Below, piece by piece: positions 60,904 through 64,000 of a DNA stretch of 64,000 bases; the first letter of the stretch is position 1; each line of letters begins with the position of its first letter. The position numbers and the translations under genes are program-made. The DNA comes from Haliclystus octoradiatus (lineage: Eukaryota > Cnidaria > Staurozoa > Stauromedusae > Haliclystidae): assembly GCA_916610825.1 (NCBI GenBank), contig OU744451.1, forward strand, positions 4,119,345 to 4,183,344. Reading direction: 5' to 3'. A model generated the notes under the pieces. It did no database searches, was not told where the DNA came from, and saw only the letters and a list, made by a program, of their open reading frames with translations.

Positions 60904-62288
60904 TAAAAGATATAGTTAACAAATTCGAAAAAACGGTGTTATAAACATGTTCGGGAAATGGTCTTCCATTTGATATGAAGTTTGTCATGGTGCATCTCGT
61001 AGATTTTCCAGAAAATGAAGACATACAATTCCATAATGACACATCCTAACAGCTATTTGAAAAAGATTACTTGAATTGTGACAAATTGCTAACATCAACC
61101 CCGCCTTGATAAATAATAATAAGAATCATATTTACGTAACCATCAATTCATGTTATGTTAATTTTTTTTTTCTCAATTGTTATGTTATGTTCGTGTAGGA
61201 GGATCATCCACCTACCTGAAAGAAATTATTTATTGTTGTCATGTTGTGTCACCACTGTAAACACATTCAAGGACTAATGATCCTCGTTGCCGACACCAAT
61301 TTATCTGGAACCAAGAGCCTTTTACATAAATTTTGCTGCTACTGCGATTGAGTGAAAAGCTGTTCCACTCCCGAAACAAGTCACCTTTCCTAGTTTACAG
61401 TGTACAGGAATTATTTCTTTAACGCTATATATGAATCGTCTTTCTAGAAGAATGCTCTTATTCCTTGTAAATGGTGCCTTGGATTGTAAAAAATGGACAA
61501 TGATCATGAGCCGACTATTTTACCCACTATTTTATCATAATTGAGAGTGTCAATGAATACGTTTCTGGAAGTCTTTTATTTAGCTTGGCTAGTAAGTGAA
61601 GTCCATGCTCGTTGAACGAATAGATTACGTCAGCGTCAGTACGTAACATGCTACGAATCGTAGAGACACGCTAAAAGAAATAAAGTGTACTCTCAGTAAT
61701 ACTTATTTTATCATCTCATGAATGATATTTCTGCTTGTTAAATTCGGACCAACGCTGGACTTCTACTTGAGATAATAGATCAGACAAGCGATTACTGTAA
61801 TGTCAATGGAAATTGAGATGAACTTTCATATTTTTAGTTTTCAAAACGTTCATATTTCTAAGGACAGTTTATCCAAGAATCAAATGAGTTATCTTTCTTG
61901 ATATATTTCAGAAATCCCTCCTTGAAAAGCCCGAGCTCTTTTCCCCTATAAGTCAATTGTGAGGACTATATCTGATTATAGACCTCATATGTCTTATATC
62001 TATAGTGTCCTAAATTAAATTTCTTAATTTTGTAATTTAGTTCAGATAAGAGTATATGAGTTAGATTATTCAATAGACATAATCACCTTCAACGACAGGG
62101 ATACCATGGAGTGACAGCTAGAGTGGTTAATTTAAATTTTGGGACAGATGCGTGTTTTACTTTCATTCATCTAGTATTAAGCAATGAAAGTCAATTCAAT
62201 TTTCGTAAAATGAGACTTGATCATTCCTCTTCTGACAAGACATATTACATTATTATTTTTTATCAATAGGTTATCAATTACAAGCAAG
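60904..62288. repeat. Proximal 5' flank of VCBS copy D
   Basis: Matches 26099-26340 and then 29050-30222 and 35000-36202, with an internal deletion near 61150. Ends in TATCAATAGGTTATCAATT before the ATG. No gene seen. Confidence 0.75.
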
Positions 62289-63949
62289 ATGTTTGTCGAT
62301 TTGAAGCACTTAGTATTGCTTATTTCTTTGATTTCAATTATGAAGTGTGCAGACGATCGTGAATATTGTGGGTTTGGTCGTGCAACCGATCAAAGTTTTC
62401 TCGTCAACACTCCTACTGCATTATACTCGTCAATGTCGATGGTCATCAACCAGCAGTCTTAATCCATGATATCACATTTGGGCTAAGGCTGGCTTATGGA
62501 TATACCAATGGGGAATATCCAAGAACAACAACTACAATTGCTTCGACATCATTTTGTGCTGCCGGTATCGATAAGATTCACGTTGCTGATATAAACGGCG
62601 ATCACAGAGATGACATTGTCTGTCATGATACTTCAACTGGTAAATTTACTGTCATGTTCAACAACAATGGTCAATTTTCAAGTGAAACAAGTGTTGCCAT
62701 TGGATACACATGCATCCATGATGTATACTTTGGTAATTTTGACGGAAAAGCTGGGGATGATATCCTGTGCTTGCATGATGATGATAACAATGTAGCACCA
62801 ACCATGTTTTTCTTCTTTAGTTGTCAAGCCTCTCAATCTGGTAGCCGTTATCCATATCCTCAAAGTCATGGATCACATTATGGAAGCCCCTACCAAAGGT
62901 ATAACTCCCCTAGGTATCCTGCACCATCTAATCAATTAAACCACCTTTCAAACAATATACAACATCATGAAGCAGGTTACATCGCACCTCATCCAGAAAA
63001 TGTTGTAGGTCACCACGTTTCCCCGTATCCACTACCCCCTAATGTTGCATACCCAATTGCACCTCCCCATCCTGAATTAGTTATGTATCCTCAACCAGAA
63101 ATTTATCACGGCCATCATGCGGCTCCATATCCTCTTCCCCACAATGTTGCATATCCAGTTTCACCTCCTCATCCTGAATTAGTTATGCATCCTCAACCAG
63201 AGATGATTAGTCACCCATTTCCCGTTGTTCATGCCCAACCAGAGGTTGTTCATCATAATTTACCAATGCAATCGTTCCACATGAATCCTGTTCCCCTATC
63301 TCATGGTCATCATTTCATGCCCGGTCCACATTCCAGAATCCATCATATGAGATACAAAAGACACTACGTAAGTGGTCCATATGCATACAGTGCGTCTATC
63401 TTTCAACAAGGTACATGTGGAGCTGGAATGATGTCATCTCTTTCAGCAAGTATTATTGGTATAGCATGCTATTTTTCTCCTGAACAATCACCACCAACAA
63501 TTCAAATACTGGACATGAACAACGATGGCATCGATGATATATTGTGTGTTGGTCCAGCTGGTAAGATCAAGTATTTTGGAAATGGACGAACAACAGGAAA
63601 TATCTTTTCTTCCGGATCAGCTGATGCTGATATAGTTTGTGATCAGATAGATTCATTTCTATTTTCGTCAGATATTGATGGAGATGGAGATAAAGATCTT
63701 ATTTGCTTCACAGCAGAAGCTGGCACTGTTTCAGCAACTGTCATGCCAAATGATGGTACTGGGGATTATGGTGCTGCTGTTGCTCCTCCTGCAATTGCTA
63801 ACTGCTTGAATATATGTCAAGCCCCACTAGCATCGTGGGCAGCTATAACTGGTGATTTTAATCATGATGGTTATGAAGATTTCTTGTGTTATGATAGGAC
63901 AACTGATGATGCAGATTTTGTTTTCTCATCGTTGAAATTAACTGCTTAA
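62289..63949 (+). pseudogene. VCBS/His-rich gene copy D with one-base frameshift
   Basis: ATG 62289 opens the usual signal peptide and CGFGRATDQ. At about 62431 one base is missing relative to the other copies (ATACTCGTCAATG versus ATATTCGATCAATG), and the original frame stops at 62462. From there the next frame carries the rest intact to TAA 63949. It has two Cys-capped Ca-loops, two His/Pro units, a diverged segment (SIIGIACYFSPEQ), three more Ca-loops and the end FVFSSLKLTA. Everything else is undamaged, so this is either a very young pseudogene or a sequence error. Confidence 0.8.
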
Positions 63950-64000
63950 ACGACATTTTAACAATATTGATTTATAATTTTTTAGCAATATCGACTTCTT

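Overview
Eukaryotic (animal) nuclear DNA: AT-rich, intron-bearing, with few genes, many microsatellites, and several layers of retroelements, SINEs and foldback DNA elements. No prokaryotic gene layout is present. A fibrinogen-related domain (FReD) gene, secreted Cys-rich VCBS/FG-GAP proteins, a Penelope-like element and an invertebrate-type Ty3/gypsy element fit a marine invertebrate. A tunicate or other invertebrate deuterostome is my best guess, but the sequence does not prove it.

Layout. 0-4.7 kb: LINE relic and microsatellites, including a near-perfect 375-bp (TTTCA)n. 4.7-8.4 kb: the last two exons of a FReD gene, split by a 3.1-kb intron that carries a perfect foldback element. 8.5-13 kb: foldback and TIR elements, a tRNA-derived SINE, a LINE reverse-transcriptase relic and hammerhead-ribozyme sequences. 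13.3-16.8 kb: a nested tandem duplication carrying LINE tails. 17-38.9 kb and 57.8-64 kb: several copies of a large duplicated block. Each block carries a single-exon gene for a secreted protein with five Ca-loop (VCBS-like) motifs around a His/Pro-rich repeat region. Two copies are intact (20.4 and 36.2 kb), one is a multiply broken pseudogene (30.2 kb), and one has a single-base frameshift (62.3 kb). A 3'-flank without its gene lies at 52.5-53.8 kb.

40.2-45.5 kb: a two-exon gene for a DDE/RNase H-like, transposase-derived protein (resembling DUF6729-type proteins), followed 7 nt later by a second zinc-binding ORF. 45.5-47.9 kb: two (AAT)n arrays flanking a head-to-head pair of truncated Penelope-like element copies, each ending outward in a hammerhead ribozyme. 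47.9-51.6 kb: a decayed Ty3/gypsy retrotransposon on the minus strand. 52.1-52.4 kb: a MITE with a 9-bp target-site duplication. 58.7-59.4 kb: a perfect 25-bp palindrome and a ~80-bp minisatellite.

The most notable result is seven type I hammerhead-ribozyme motifs in four settings: the Penelope pair, a 33.1-kb foldback, and two AT-rich insertions at 11.5-11.7 and 14.5 kb. They share an ACT/AGT stem III and a GTA cleavage triplet. Three lines of evidence point to self-cleaving retroelement ends. They sit in inverted pairs, one set adjoins a GIY-YIG endonuclease ORF, and one copy is present in one tandem unit but absent from its sister. The duplicated VCBS/His-rich family is the main host-gene feature. 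All assignments are from reading the sequence; no database search or folding program was run.
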